Shown: positions 46,558 through 57,376 of the stretch, piece after piece
Layout: every line of letters starts with the position of its first letter
Numbering within the stretch: position 1 is the stretch's first letter
Assembly: GCF_047495875.1 (NCBI RefSeq)
Contig: NC_092472.1
Coordinates: 1,482,349-1,546,348 of the forward strand
DNA length: 64,000 bases
Direction: 5' to 3'
Source: Pithys albifrons albifrons
Lineage: Eukaryota; Chordata; Aves; Passeriformes; Thamnophilidae
Notes under the pieces: model-generated
What the model saw: the letters and a program-made list of their open reading frames with translations, nothing else
What the model was told of the DNA's origin: nothing
The model's database searches: none
Position numbers and translations under genes: made by a program

Positions 46558-47096
46558 TGATGCCAAAGGGGTTTTTGCTTTTTGATTTTCACATTTTGTA
46601 GATTTTAGGAACACAGTAAATGTAGCACTATAGATTTTTAGTGGGTTAATATTTAGCAACTTAAGTATAAGGTCCTTCTATCTCTACCCCTGCTCCAGAA
46701 AAGGTAGCTAAGATCTTCTAGCTGTTTAGTCTCTTTCTCAAGGTACAAGATTGGAGGATATCAGAACAAGACATAAACACAGGTCAGAGTGACCAAGAAC
46801 TCAGAACACTGGAAGAACTCCAGGAGCCTGAGAAAGAGGAGATGATGAAGACAGAGGGTCTCACCGACCCCCCAGACCCAGTTCCAGGGGTGGGACTGGG
46901 GTTGGACTGAGAAATGTGTAAAGTAATGATTGGAGGGATCATATTATAAAAGCCATGGAAACAAGAACTGAGAGCACACATGTGTCATCCTGTATTCCTG
47001 TGGGCCATAGGCCTGTTATTAAAGGACCTTTACTTTTATCTTATCCTACAATAATTTGGCTCAGAGTCCTGCTTTGTGGGGAGGGGCACTCACGGC
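46558..47096 (+). mobile_element. 3' LTR of the ERV remnant
   Basis: It starts TGATGCCAAAGGGG directly after the polypurine tract. It has a TATA box (ATTATAAAAG, 46,943-46,952) and an ATTAAA polyadenylation signal 65-75 bp downstream (47,018-47,023). It ends near CACGGCA at 47,096. The length of about 540 bp and the TATA-to-poly(A) spacing are ordinary for an LTR. No second copy occurs in the window. Confidence 0.65.
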
Positions 47097-48008
47097 ATCA
47101 GGAACACAAAACAAAAGGAAATAACAAAACTGCTTCTTATCAACACACATGATGAAAAAGAAATTGCACATTGAAAGTAAAGCAAGTTACTGTAGTTGCA
47201 AAACAGAGCTGGTCTTATAAAGTAAGAACAGCAAAAAGCAATAACCAGTGTAAAGTAGCAAAGTGTGAGCAAGTTACTGTTATTAGTATTAAGGTAGCAA
47301 AACACAGTTAGTAAAGGAAATGCTTATAAAATAAGAATCAAAGTAGCTGTTAGCATAAGACGTAAGATGAAATGTACAAAGGAATAAGCTTTGTAAAAAA
47401 GTAAAGTTAAGAAAGTGAAGTACAGAAAAATAGAAAGCACATGGTCTTCTCACTCCTACATTGTTCCAGGAGGTGGGAGGAGACAGGACAAGCTGCAGCA
47501 GTTACCCTCACAGAGTCCTGGCATTTTCCCCTCTCTGCTGGAGTTTAAACTCCACACTTTTTATACCTTTTTTTTATCCTTCATGTGGCTGTGTGACTAA
47601 CAGTCAATCTACTGGGGGCGTGATGCAGATGCCTGAGACTCCCAGAGTGGTTATAGAAGATATCACAAAGGGGGGCCATGTCATTCCTTAAACAACACTC
47701 CACCCTATATTAATCTTATCAGTTTGAAAGCCTTTGTCCTCTGCTTGGAGCATCCCTACAGGGGGCTGAGGTGTCTCCCTTATCCCATCAGGGCTTATCA
47801 GGGGCCATCACCCCACAATATGTAAAAGATGCGACAAGCTGGGCCTCAGCACTAACATCTGCCCTAAACTGCTACACAGCATTTCACACTCGGAGGTCTC
47901 TGCATCAGCAATTCCTCCCTCCCCTGAACGTGGGCCAAGAGACAATCCATGCCATGGAATGTGCATCTGTTTGCTATGCATCCAGCTTTTTAAAGAGATA
48001 TTTGAATG
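47097..48008. other. non-coding DNA with old A-rich direct repeat
   Basis: A diverged duplication with a period of roughly 87 bp lies at about 47,179-47,345, with 'GCAAGTTACTGT' and 'GCTTATAAAATAAGAA'-like blocks recurring. The rest is unrecognised. Confidence 0.5.
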
Positions 48009-48173
48009 GGAGAAAATCAACTGTTTGCGAAGAACCAAGAATATAATATCTATTAATTCCCTTGATGTGCTAAATGAGTCATTAATTACAGGAGAAAATC
48101 AACTGTTTGCGAAGAGCCAAGAATATAATATCTATTAATTCCCTTGATGTGCTAAATGAGTCATTAATTACAG
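48009..48173 (+). repeat. 82-bp tandem duplication
   Basis: Copies at 48,009-48,090 and 48,091-48,173 start GGAGAAAATCAACTG and end TCATTAATTACAG. They differ at a single base (GAAGAACC versus GAAGAGCC). The near identity of unconstrained AT-rich DNA indicates a very recent event, or an assembly artefact. Confidence 0.97.
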
Positions 48174-51080
48174 TGAAGACAGTGATTACATTAGTTCAGC
48201 ACAAGCGAGTTGTTAAGGCACAGCTCAGTCCTCTGCAGTAGCTTTGCACCCCGAAGTGAGAGAATCCTGTCTCGAACATCAGCTGTCCCTGAACAGTGAT
48301 CCTTGTGATGAGAGGGTGGTTTGCTCCCACTTCAGGCTTCTAAAAGGTTTGCAAAAAGGTTTAAGAGCTGACACATGCAGAGGGAGAAAGAAAACTGCCT
48401 TTTCCGTGTCAACATCTCTTTTAATTTTTGTTTAAAGGGTTATTAAACAGAGGGTGAGTTCTTGGCTCATTTTGCATTTCCATTCTGTGTTCACCAAGTT
48501 TTCCATGTCACGGGGATTGGTGCTTAGGGGCCCTGTGTTCAGGTGGCTCTGACCTATCTCCCTGCAGTCCCAGCACAGCCACGCACAGAATTCCTGCTGC
48601 ATCCTCCTCTGTACATTTAAAGCTGACCTGCTCTGTAAGGAAACTGCTACAAGCTTTTCACAGCAAATACACCAACCAGGCTCTTACAGCTCAATGAACA
48701 CATCATGTCCTTTTGCTTTGGCCTCAGCTTCCTGTGCCAATATCCTAAAAAACTGACCTAGCAGAATTTTCTTTGTAAGAAGACTTATAATTTAAGCATG
48801 AAAGATTTCAAACAGCTTTCCAGCACTTAGGAAGTCCTCACGGTTCTTGAAACACAGTCAAGCTCCTGGAATGGTGTATCCTCAATGAATTACAATGGGA
48901 GTCGTTTATGGAGTAAAGCAGTTTGTAGGGAGGAGCATCCAGTTCTGTCACAGAGGTTCAGAAGCTCTCCCAAAGCCACATGTGCAAATGGTGGTGGCAA
49001 GAACATTGCAAATCTGGGATCCTTGTTCCAAGGCCACACCTCCAGACATGGGAGCCTTGTCTGTACTGGAGGCATTTCCTTTTCTTCACTTCTTGTTTTC
49101 TTTTCTTATAAGACGCAGCATTTTTCAAAAGTTTCCTTTCCCCACCCCCAGTCACAGGGTTTCTTCACTTTTCATACAAAGGCTGGAAAATGTGCACCAA
49201 CAAATTGCACATGACTTACTCTGAATAAACCTGTGTATTGTCATAATTAAGTTCATTCATTTGGCCAGGCTGAAGAAGACACTGGTATTCTCTTTCTTAT
49301 CCCAGGCAAATTCCTGAAATACTTAGAAGAAACAGGGACTGAGAACTCAGACAACTAAAGCTGGGATAAAGACCTTGTGATAAAATCTTGTAGGTGTCCC
49401 TAAGGAGGGAAGGAAAGACTTTCTGTATTCCAGGGTGTTCAATATCCTGCTCGGCACAGAGTGAGAGAGAACATGTGTAGTTCAGTGGTGAAGAATCTGT
49501 TTCTCAGCCACAGAAAACCCAGCCAGGACACATCACTCCTTATTTAAATCATCTTTCTCCAAGTTATTTCTAACCAATAGATTAAGGGGGGGGAAAGCAA
49601 TGGATCCACACACAAAAATAATGTTTGAATCAACCATGGTCCAGACAAAGGCACTGAGTGACACAGAAGGAGCGAGACCCAAACCACGGCTTAGAAGCTG
49701 TACTGAGCTTTGCTGAGAGGTCACATTGAGCTGACTAATACTTCCTCCCACTGCTGTCCTTAGCCACTCACCTCTACAGCTAACACTCCTGCAAGGTCCA
49801 GCACAGACTCATCAGAACAGGCTGTGCCTGCTGAGCCACACTCTGCTTGCAAATACCACGAACCCTGAGGTCTCTCAACAGTGAGTTACAAGGTCCACAA
49901 TGCAATTACTGCACAATACAATGCAAAGGGAGATTGCAGAGGATTTCACTGTACCTATCTGGGATTGGTGCATTAACGTCCAAAAGACTGTGGTTCCATT
50001 TCTATGGGAAAGAGGATTAGCCTCTGGGACTGCTCCTGCTCCTCAAACCAGGATCTACTGAACATGTCAGACTCTGCTCTACTGAACTGCTGTAAATCAG
50101 AGTCAGTGAGGGGGAGTTTATTCCAGGTTTGTCACCATGGCCCAAAAGGTGCCCAAGCAGCCAAGATCTGTTTCCATCATCGTTTAGCTCACTGTAATGA
50201 GATGTGCCTGGGCATTACTGCTCCACATTTCAGCTATCAGAACCATTCTACTGCTCCCTCCTGGACTAAAAGCCACAGTGACAGTATTTAATGAGCTGGT
50301 TAAAGGCCTGGAAGCCCAAGAACATGATTTTGAATAAAATGAAGGTTGTCAGTTCTCACTACTGTCTAGTGCAAGAAACAGGACCAAGTGCCAAGTGCCA
50401 GCACGTAACCAGACAGATGGTGACCACCACTCCCTATATTAAACTCTGTTTTAAAAGGTGTTTTCTCTGCCATTGATCAACATATTTTCCATGTGAGGAT
50501 ACCAACCAGGCACTTCTCTGAGCAGTTAATGTGCAGCTGAGAGAGAACATGAGCTTGGCCAAAGCTCCAGCTAAAGAACAAAGTTTGTAGATAAGATGAG
50601 TAAATACTGGCAGGTCTGTTTTATCATATCTGTCTCAAAAAAAAGGGTTTTCTTACGAACTTCTCTGTTATTAGAGGACAAAAATTCTATCACTGAAACT
50701 GCATCGCTGAGCATCTCCCACTGTTTATTTGTACAGTATTTAACTGAATCACATCAAAAAGGATTTATGATTTTGGAATAATTGTGAAGTACACAGAAGA
50801 AGTAGCAAAGGCTAACAAAGTATCATTTAGTGGTAGGGAAAACTGCAATGAACTAACATGATGATATTCTAGTTAACTTCTGTCTACATTTATTGGAAAA
50901 ACTACTATTAAAGACATATTTTCTCCAAGTTGATTTAGCAACTTCCTCCTTCTGGAACCTCACCTAAGGTGTCTGTTCTATTTTCTTCATCTTTGTAATG
51001 CCACAGAAACGTAGCCAAAGCACCTTTTAATCCCAGCCAGGTCTGTGATTTGTAGAGCTGTGTAGCTGCAGAGTATAGAC
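48174..51080. other. unique non-coding DNA
   Basis: About 2.9 kb without a repeat or gene that I can name. Confidence 0.45.
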
Positions 51081-51196
51081 AGAATCACAGAATGACAGAA
51101 TGTGCTGAGTTGGAAGGGACCCACAAGGGTCATCGAGTCCAACTCTTAGACCTTCACAGGAACATCCCCAAGAGTCACACCATGTGCCTGAACTGA
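51081..51196 (-). mobile_element. short CR1 3' end
   Basis: It has the reversed terminus CAGAATCACAGAATGACAG, then 'GTTGGAAGGGACCCACAAGG'. The match ends after 'CCCCAAGAGTCACACC'. Confidence 0.88.
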
Positions 51197-51611
51197 AGAG
51201 TAGTATCCCATGGCAACTGCTTGAAGTTATTAACTGCTCTGCAAAGTTATTGATTCCATATTCTAATTAAGAAGAAAGAAGCTGAGATGTGAAGAAAGAG
51301 TTGAGATGTGAAGATGGTTCATTTTATGACCTCCATTCTTCAAGTGTTCCATAAAATTATCCCACCACTTCAGGATGATATAAACCTACTTGTCTCAACT
51401 GTGCCTCCAGTTACACCTGACCTACAGCACTGCCCTGCTCTACACCTGCTTACCTCTCTCATGTGCCAGGGCTGGAAGATCCATTCTGTCAATCCAAACC
51501 CACTGACACAACTCAAAATCCAAAGATCAGAAAATGGCAATACAGTTACAAATTTCATGAAGAAAATTAGAGCAAATTATTGTCAAAATGAAAGTAGAGA
51601 GTGAACTTCTC

Positions 51612-52068
51612 TTGGACTATAAACTTGAGTGGTGCTGTTGTCACCCCTAAAGGATGGGGCCATCCAGAGGGACCTGAATGGGAGGACCCATGGGAATCCC
51701 ATGAGGCTTAACAAGGCCAAGTGTTGGAGCTGCACCTTGCTTGGGGCAACTCCTGGGATCGACCCAGGCTGGGGATGAGCAGATGGAGCAGCCCTAGGGA
51801 GAAGGACTCGGGAGTGCTGGTGGAAGAGAGGCTGAACATGGCCCAGCCCAGAACCCCCCATGCCCTGGGCTGGTCCCACCCTCAGGTGAGACCCCACCTG
51901 CAGAGCTGCCTCCAGCCCTGGGTCCAGCACAGGAAGGACATGGAGCTGACCAAGATGGTCAGAGGATGGACCAGCTCTGCAGGGAGGGAAGGCTGGGAGA
52001 GCTGGGACTGCTCAGCCTGGAGAAGAGAAGCTTTGGGGTGACCTGCTTGTGGCTTCCCATGCCTGAAG
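51612..52068 (+). mobile_element. CR1 LINE, ORF2 end region
   Basis: It is collinear with 4,810-5,300: 'CCCATGGGAATCCCATGAGG', 'AGCAGCCCTAGGGAGAAGGA' and 'AGCCTGGAGAAGAGAAGC'. It stops before the 3' UTR, so both ends are missing. Confidence 0.88.
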
Positions 52069-52168
52069 ATGGAGAGAGACCCAGTAGCAGCATCAGCACT
52101 TGTCTTTGTTAAACCTCATGAGATTCCCACAGGCCCCTTCTCGAGCTTGTCCAGATCCCTCTGGATGG
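52069..52168 (-). mobile_element. inverted CR1 piece
   Basis: 'AACCTCATGAGATTCCCACA' and 'CTTGTCCAGATCCCTCTGG' are the reverse complement of the CR1 segment present at 51,655-51,740. The two form an imperfect inverted repeat with a spacer of about 350 bp. Confidence 0.85.
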
Positions 52169-52619
52169 TGTGTATGTGTGTGTACTGCATTGCACTGTAT
52201 AGACACACTGTGACATCAGTATGTTACGTGATGTACACGGTTAAATCCACAACAATCTCCTCCTATAGGATATATCTCACACATAGGCCTTTTTACAGCC
52301 TGTATTCGTATCATCCAGTACAAACTATCTGCACTATATTACCCTATAGCTCAACATACACTACTATAAAGTTATAGCACATATTATATAATCACACACT
52401 GACCATTGTAGCAGTTACATAAATACAATGATACAATAAATGCTACTAATTACTAGTACTAACAATAGGTATCATAGGTAGTTGAATACAGGAGCTTCAC
52501 AACTCCTTGTAGGGATTGCACCATGTTGTGGTACAGCTTTAAGTGGAACTGAATTCCTAGGGAGCATTTGGGTTTCTTTTTCTTGAACAAAGAAGAGTTC
52601 CAAGAGCAGTCCCTCTGCT
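52169..52619. other. unique AT-rich DNA
   Basis: A short GT-rich run (GTGTGTATGTGTGTGTAC) near 52,168-52,186 and irregular TA-rich sequence follow. No gene is seen. Confidence 0.5.
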
Positions 52620-53090
52620 TCACATCATGTCCTTATTCACCAGAATATTCTTTAGCTCAGTGGCCTTAACTACCCACTCTCTATTTTGCCCTTCAGGTCC
52701 TCCATTTGTGTAGCAGCTTTGTCCCCAGAAACGCCTCCAACAACCCCAGACTCTGCTGTTCCCTGCACACTTTAGAGCTCTATTTTCACTCACAATCAAC
52801 TTTAACAACTTATCACTCATCCACGCCGGGCTTAAAGTTTTATGTTGAGTTTTATGTAAAGTTATATTCACTCCCGCCGAGCCAACTCCAGCACCTCTTT
52901 AAAGTTCAGCCAATTTTCCTTCATGGGCCATTTTCTAATAAGCAGTGCCAGTCTACTTCACTTAATATGTTCCTCATTTTATCTGATTGGAAGCTTTTGA
53001 AGTTTAATTCACCTGTTTTTACATCAAACCTTCTACCAGAGCTGAGAGTTGAAACAGCAATCTCCCTCTACCTTGAATAGGTTGCACAAT
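52620..53090 (-). pseudogene. ancient CR1-clade LINE ORF2 relic
   Basis: Read on the - strand, three stretches in different frames resemble the linker between endonuclease and reverse transcriptase of CR1-type ORF2. The first is an N-F-K...I-L-S-E-V-D-W segment near 52,950-53,010. The second is an N-W-L-N-F-K-E-V-L-E segment just downstream after a frameshift. The third is a P-A-W-M-S-D-K-L-L segment near 52,820. CR1 proteins have comparable 'I-P-W-D', 'W-x-x-F-K' and 'P-A-W-M-N-K-E-L-L' motifs in this order. Frameshifts and stops show it is long dead. The divergence makes it far older than the other CR1 copies here. Confidence 0.5.
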
Positions 53091-53403
53091 GTCCGTCCAA
53101 CACTGGAAATCTAAACATTGTCTTCCATATCTTTACCCATTTTTTGTGAGATCACAGACCTGCCACACTAAATGAAGATAATAAAATACCAAGAAATTTT
53201 ACATAAGTGCAGTGCACACCATGCAAAGATGGCAACCTTATCAAGTCACCCTTCTGTACTCTTACAATCTACCAGCTCCAGGAAAATCATGTTGCATAAA
53301 AAAATGAGCATTGCAACATCATTCCTAAATGTCCTGGAAAAACCCATTTGAATAACTAATTACCCAGACAGGGATGCAGCACCCAGCAGTTAATTCTGCC
53401 TCT

Positions 53404-53735
53404 GTAGACAGCCCTTTCCAATGCCTGACATTCCTTTCCATGAAGAAATTCCTCACAATGTCCAACCTGAACCTCCCCTGGCACAGCTTGAGGTCATTTT
53501 CTCTTGTCTGTCCCTGTTCCTGGAGCAGAGCCCGACCACTCCCAGCTCCCCCCTCCTGGCAGGGATTGCAGAGAGGGAGAAGGTCCCCCCTGAGCCTCCT
53601 TTTCTCCAGGCTGAGCCCCTCCAGCTCCCTCAGCTGCTCCTGCTGCAGACCCTTCCCCAGCTCTGTTCCTGTCCCTGGACATGCTCCAGCCTCTCAGTGT
53701 CTCCCTTGTCCTCTGGGGCACCCCTATGCCAAACT
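53404..53735 (-). mobile_element. CR1 LINE internal fragment
   Basis: It matches 4,095-4,400 in reverse orientation ('CCTGGCAGGGATTGCAGAGA', 'CTCCTTTTCTCCAGGCTG'). The 3' terminus is absent. Confidence 0.85.
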
Positions 53736-55555
53736 CAGCTCCACTGAGAATCTGTGCATTGATGAAATAGCAAAGCTTGGCTTTACAGGAGCTCGAGTCA
53801 TCTGACCCCACCACTTTCCATGGATCTCATTTCATACTCCACCATGCACCATGACCTTCTCTGCTCTTAAAAAAAGCATATATTCCATGGGAAGATCAGG
53901 TCATCGTAAATCAGTGGGAATATAATCTGCCTGAATGACCCAGCCCAAGGAAGAGAACAGAGACATGAGCTATCCCAGCTTCAAAAGCTGGAGAAAAGCA
54001 TCAGGAATAAATAATATTGGAAGTTCTTACCTCTGGTAAAAAGTTTTGCATTTCAATTTTTCTTCTACCAGAGCTTGAGGATCAATTGGAACAGGTTGTC
54101 CTGTACAGTTTGTCACTTGCCTTTTTGAGAAGAATTAAATCCCATTATAGTGTCAGAAGGAGCTGTTATAAAATTATTGTTATCAAATCTGTAACTTGTA
54201 TAAATTGATGATTTATAAAGAGTTATAATGACAGTTTGCTCAGAGGGACCACACTCCATTCAGCCTGACACCCTGGGCAAGGATTACTCTTTCACAGCAC
54301 CATGGAGATCCAGAGAGGGAAGCACAACTTGTTGAGAGGATTCAGAAATGATCAGGCTTGTGTCAAACCCCCTTATCCTGCAGTGGTGTCCCAGTGCACC
54401 TCCTTTCTCAGCCCTGCACACTTCCACGTGTTTGGGCTGCTGAACTGCACCTCAGCTCTTCCCAGGGACCTGGAGGAGGAAGATCCTACTGAACATTGGC
54501 AAACCCCATCCAGTAACAACCATCACCATCCTGGATGTGTGTGATGTGAGGAAAAACGGAGAGGAAATGGGGGGAAGAGGCTGCAAGGGAATAGATGAAA
54601 ACAGGAGAAAGGCTGGGTCATTACAGGTATAAGAACTTCAGAACAGAAGAAGACATGGTGGAGATTTAAAAAATATAATCCCAAATGTGTCATGTACAGC
54701 ACCTGGCCATGACATCTTTACAATGAGTGATCTTACCACTCACTGGGATTCTCCATCTAACTCATGAGTCATCAGATCCCATTTTCCATCAGTGGAAAAC
54801 AACATTTTCAGGCAGCAATTTGCCTCAGCCCCAAAGAGTTTTCTACACTAAACCCAATGATCAGGTACTGACATTGTTATTTCTCCCTTCTGACTACAAA
54901 TGCAGGCACTGGGAATTCAAGGAAATAAATCCCAGTTTTAGTGTCTGCTTTACAATACCAGTAGTATTTAAGATCCATGAACCCCATTGAGAGACACTTT
55001 AAGGGGAACCAGAATTAGGCCTTAAATCAAGACACTTACCCGCCCATGCTGAAAAGAGTGTTATTTAATGTTTCAGATCAGAGTAGCAAATATTTGTGTC
55101 TCCTTTTCTCCTGAAGAACATTTAAAGGCTTCAAGAGAAGACAGAGTAATCTTGTATTTACTCCCCTATCAACCTCTGGGACAGCAGAGACCTGTATCAG
55201 CACCAGCAGAGGAGTCACCCTCTCTTCTGCCTTCAGATTTGCTCTGATTGCCAGTAATACAAACTGGAGTAGGAATATTCTGGTTTTCCCCTGTGGAAAA
55301 TCTTCCTCTAGACAATATGAAAGCCCAAGTGGATTTGGAAGGAAAAAAACAATCTTAGTCCTAAAGTTATAGTTTGATAATGAAGCAAATAAATACCTTA
55401 TTGAAAATTTATGCAGGCTAAGCCCTACACATGCTTAAAATACACCAAGAGAGATAAGGAACTCAGCCCACTAATTAGGAATAAGATCTTCCAGAGAAGC
55501 CAATAAGCACCAGACAGAGCTGTGGAAAGAGTTTGTTGCATTAAAACACAAAAAG
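53736..55555. other. unique non-coding DNA
   Basis: Nothing recognisable. Confidence 0.45.
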
Positions 55556-56020
55556 GTGAGTTGTGACATTTGGATTTGTTATAAAAGCCAAGAGGCATCA
55601 CATGAGGAGGGCTATCATCACATTACAACATGCAGTAAAAGCCAATACAAGATGAGTTATGACTTTAATAGGGGAGCCATTGAGTTGCAACACATAATTG
55701 AAGCCAGTAGGTCTTACATAAGGCCACAGAGTGGGATTTGTTATCTTCCTAACAACACACACAAGCTGCCAGACTGCAGGACAACATGAAATGGGGCTTC
55801 TGGATTTTTCCCATTCATGTTGTGTTGTACAATAGAAGCCAAGAGAAAAATGAATCACGAGGTGTGGAAAGGGACACTTCCCAACCATCTGCAAGAGCTG
55901 TGAAATACAACATCCTCTGAAATGGGATGGGATGGAGGCAAAAGTAGCAGGACTACAAAATCAGGCCCAGTAGAGGGGGAGTCACTCAAGCTGCATGTTT
56001 ATCTGAAGCCAGTGTGCAAG
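55556..56020 (+). repeat. decayed tandem repeat, period about 60 bp (tentative)
   Basis: A core like AATAGAAGCCAAGAG recurs with substitutions near 55,580, 55,637, 55,700, 55,833 and 56,005, followed each time by a short A/G-rich segment. The first three are 57-63 bp apart. This looks like an old minisatellite that has lost identity. Confidence 0.35.
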
Positions 56021-57053
56021 ACAAGATAGTTTTCAAGTCATAATGATGTTTATTTTGAGGAAAACTTGCTTCTGAAGTCAATTTTTGTAAAAACTAAGCA
56101 TATTTTCCAGAACAAATGGAAAAGACACACTACGTTACCCAGCAGAGACATTCCTCATGTAGGTATAAACAAATGCTGACAACCCATTATTTTAGCAATG
56201 ACACTCCACATGCACCTGCTGAGAAGGCCAATTTGACTGTTCTCCATATACTTGGAGCTACACCACCTCAGGATCCTGGAGCAGGGAGCAGACAGATGCC
56301 AGATGTGCTCCTTGACTCGCCCTCATGCATCTGCAGTGCCACCTGTCAGAGCCACCAGCAGGATTCCCCAGCCCTTGAAGCACAGGCTTTGCTGAACACT
56401 CACCTTCCACTACCCCGTTTTCCTGACCCTCATGATGAGGGTGAGAGCAGCAGGTTGAGTAGGAACTTAGGACATTATGTTGACCAACACTAATTCTAGT
56501 GCTGCAGAGAGCAATGCAACAATGGGTAGCAGGCTGGGATGGTCCTACTGTACCCATCCCACCAATATAAACTGGGACAGAGCTAGAATATCCAGTTTTC
56601 CCCTCTGCTCTTCCCAAAGTTGGCCTCAAGCCTGTCAGCATTCTCAGTGCTCCTCACATGCACTCACAGCAACAGCTGAGCTCAGTTCTGAGTTTCCTCC
56701 CAAGAAATCACCCATAGTTTTAAATGTGGACCAGGTATGACCCCTCACACTGGCACAGGCCAAACCTCCAAGGCTGCACAGGAGCTCTAGGAGAGTCCTG
56801 GAGGGGAGTGGAAAGAGCCAAGCAAGTTCCTGAGCCATGCCAGTTACAGACTGGCATGAGGAGCAAAGCTGCCACACAGAAAAGTGAATGACTAGCAAGA
56901 GATTTTGGACAGCAAGAGCAGGTCTCCCCCTCGCATGGGGCAGGGCAGCAGCTGCTGTCTCTGCTCGCCCCTGTAGAGGTCCCTCATCTGTTCCCAGGCT
57001 TAGAAACCTGGGACCAATCTGGGGCTTCACCACACAAAGGACAGCTCTGGTAC
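56021..57053. other. unique DNA flanking the exon candidate
   Basis: No repeat is recognised. If the exon at 57.07-57.37 kb is real, this is the start of the intron that follows it on the - strand. Confidence 0.4.
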
Positions 57054-57073
57054 CTCCTGCAGCGTGTGGTAAC

Positions 57074-57370
57074 CCAGCAATTATCTAAATCAATTAGCAA
57101 GTTTCGTTTCCATTCGACATCGAGCAATGTCAGGAGCTTTCCAAGAGTCTGTTTCTTCTCATGGCCGTTTTCCTCCGGCATGTTTTTAATTACAGCCAAC
57201 GCTAATTTTAACGAGTTGTCTGCCTTCAGTTCTGCGTGACTATAATGTTCTCCAGCTGATTTTAGAAACTCAGAAGGTTTTAACTTTTCAAGCTGCCTTT
57301 TCAACAGAACCAGCCGCCTGTTAACTGGCTTGGCAGCCGGCCCTGCTCTGCAGACTGAGCCGTGCTGCAT
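57074..57370 (-). CDS. candidate first coding exon, MEI4-like N-terminus (tentative)
   Basis: The open frame carries about 99 codons from an ATG at 57,370. The peptide has a charged helical character (KRQLEKLKPSEFL) and then a segment L-K-L-A-L-A-V-I-K-x-x-P. After 14 residues come L-L and, six residues on, a W followed by K-R. Order and spacing resemble, from memory, the conserved N-terminal motif of vertebrate MEI4, which works with REC114 and IHO1 to place meiotic DNA double-strand breaks. The AT-balanced codon use and several CpGs in 57,100-57,345 differ from the surrounding DNA and look exonic. Candidate splice donors are TTGCTGG/GTTACC (exon end 57,074) and GCAGGAG/GTACCA (57,054), both weak. 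Upstream the frame continues into the 21-bp minisatellite, so the true start is uncertain. No later exons were recognised in the window. Confidence 0.4.
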
Positions 57371-57376
57371 TCCAGG

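Noticed and set aside
52140..52450. TA- and GT-rich stretch as a functional element
   Set aside because: It looks like ordinary low-complexity sequence next to CR1 fragments.
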